From: Atrina japonica
Taxonomy: Eukaryota > Mollusca > Bivalvia > Pterioida > Pinnidae
DNA: 64,000 nt
Assembly (NCBI GenBank): GCA_030159075.1
Contig: BROG01000155.1
Coordinates: forward strand, 620,001-684,000
Direction of reading: 5' to 3'
The translations under genes were made by a program, and so were the position numbers. Each line of letters begins with the position of its first letter. The first letter of the stretch is position 1. The notes under the pieces are model-generated. The model did no database searches, had not been told where the DNA came from, and worked only from the letters and a program-made list of their open reading frames with translations. Of this stretch, positions 62,226-64,000 are shown piece by piece.

Positions 62226-64000
62226 CTGAAATAGATAATGGACTGTCAACTGACTTGCTTCAACTCATCTGTGTCCAGGTAAACATCCACAAATAAAACT
62301 CCAAAAACTCAAAAAGCCATGTGACCAATTTAAACAAAAAATCTTCATAAAGCCATCAATCTTGATATTCTAAATCAGCAATCAATAACAAAAACAATTA
62401 CCTTCAAAATCATACAAAAACAGAATCACTGATGGATGTAAACTTTTAAAGACCTATTTCTATAAGACTTCCAATGCAATACCACCAACTGTTGAAAATG
62501 ACAATAGTTCATATTTCTGTTTAACTTAAAGCCAAGGACAGCTGAATATTGTGGCTAAAAGTTAATTTTCTGTGACACTTTATTAATTCTGTCGTTGTTT
62601 GAGATTATATCTAAATCTGACAACCTTTACGATTTAAACCGAAAATGTGGACTAATCCGACACTCTTCATAGTAACTTCATCATAACATAAACATGTGAT
62701 GTAATTAATTTGTCATATTTCATTTTATATCAACACACTTTCCAAGATTTCAACCAGGTGAATGGTGAATACCTATATCTCAATGTAATGAAATTATGTG
62801 CCATGTCAATCATATACTAATGTAATATGTGAATAACTGACAAGAAATTGACAATGTCAGAGAGAAATAAATTTCACTCTTTTAAGTACAAATATTACTA
62901 AGTATCAGAAAATTCAAATGGCGATTAAGCTGTACAACATGAGATAATTCCCACAAAGTATATAGAAACGAATGTAACCATGTGATTTATAAACCCATGG
63001 AATATAATGAAGTAATACATGTATTGAGGAATAAATATACACATACAAATTACACAGTTAGATCCAAGTTAGAATAGGTGTTTTTCAAAATAAAACTGTT
63101 TCTGCTATCTTCCTTGTGTTTTAATGTTAGTTTATTCCATGTCTCTGATACATGTATGAACTCTTTTGAAGAAGTTGATTTTTAATTATAATTTAATAGT
63201 ACAAGAAATTTTAGTATACAAATCAACCCACACTACCTTAAATATCTTGTGTGTTTTGATGACACATACTAATTTTTGGAGAAAATGTATTCAAAATTAC
63301 ATCCCAATGCTATTTTTTTGCCATGCACACTTACAACTTTACATAATTAGAGAGAGAAAATTTCTAAACTTTGCATCGTTTTCAATTATAACCTGATAAT
63401 GTACAGGCTTCAAGGCTGGGAGTTTTACAAATGTTTCAATTTTTTACAAATGTACATATCAATGCACCTGAACCTACATTTATCTATATTTTCTACATTA
63501 TGTATTGTAATAGTCTGGTATTAAGAAATATAAATGCTTTGTAAAGAGTCAACAAAAATTATGAAAATAAATCCACTCAAATCTCTTATTGAAATCATAA
63601 GTAACATTTCTATGTTGATAGTATAAAGTGAAATAACATGTTAAACTCCTTATGCCTAAATGCACCATTAATTATATAATGGACTACACAACTTCCATAA
63701 AGATTACCAAAGTTCATCTAATCTTAAACACAATGACAGAATTGAGTTATACATCTAATGTATTTTCAGATTCAAAGCTTTGAAGAAACTTAATACATCG
63801 CTAATAATCTTTAATTATTGCAAACTTATACAAAAAAATTTTCTTTCAATTTTGAACAAGTCTTTAAGATGCTATTTAACCAAATAAAAATGACCAAAGT
63901 TCATCTAATCTTAAATATGGTAACAGAACTGAGTTACATATCAGAGGTACTTCAAAGCTTTAAAGAAACTTGATATACCATCAGCAAACTAGAATTACAT
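62226..64000 (-). other. Upstream intron (presumed) with no visible exon
   Basis: Exon A needs an upstream exon ending with one leftover base. I saw no frame with good splice borders here. The only structure noted is a duplicated segment of about 80 bp at 63712 and 63892. Confidence 0.4.
63712..63980. repeat. Duplicated segment, about 80 bp, 180 bp apart
   Basis: ACCAAAGTTCATCTAATCTT, then GACAGAATTGAGTTA or AACAGAACTGAGTTA, then TTCAAAGCTTTGAAGAAACT or TTCAAAGCTTTAAAGAAACT. Found at about 63712 and 63892. Confidence 0.85.

Overview
This is a eukaryotic, intron-rich, AT-rich window. It has no operons, no bacterial-type genes and very little protein-coding sequence. The abundance of TACATGTA-type palindromes, many minisatellites, several families of short inverted-repeat elements (MITEs) and tRNA-headed SINEs with a body ending in CACATCCCA-like sequence fit a bivalve mollusc (oyster/scallop/mussel side). 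The exact organism cannot be read from the sequence.

The main gene lies on the minus strand. Eight small exons between 62225 and 52465 have canonical GT/AG borders and join without one reading-phase conflict. They encode a K/E/R-rich coiled-coil region followed by an acidic segment. Two large exons further downstream (19746-17937 and 16666-16088) also join in phase with each other and with the last small exon. They encode a long disordered Ser/Thr/Pro-rich tail. If all ten belong to one transcript, it encodes about 1120 residues here, is open at both ends, and has one intron of about 33 kb (19747-52464). I do not recognise the protein family. It looks like a cytoskeletal or scaffold-type protein, which is inference from composition only.

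Layout. 1-16087: 39-bp and 35-bp minisatellites, SINE and MITE copies, a 33-bp array grown inside a MITE, and a weak membrane-protein-like ORF at 9356-9631 (minus). 16088-19746: the two large exons. 19747-52464: giant intron or intergenic space with 66-bp, 49-bp and 40-bp arrays, a TA/TG microsatellite, a CpG-rich promoter-like island near 29.65-29.93 kb, a perfect-looking hairpin at 28.94 kb, SINEs and MITEs. 52465-62225: the eight small exons with MITE-filled introns. 62226-64000: presumed upstream intron with a duplicated segment.

Most open frames elsewhere are products of tandem repeats whose period is a multiple of three, or are chance frames in AT-rich DNA. I found no rRNA, functional tRNA, CRISPR, transposase or reverse transcriptase. 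The most interesting material is the unrecognised split gene, the CpG-rich island inside its giant intron, and repeated cases where a minisatellite grew directly in or beside a MITE or SINE.
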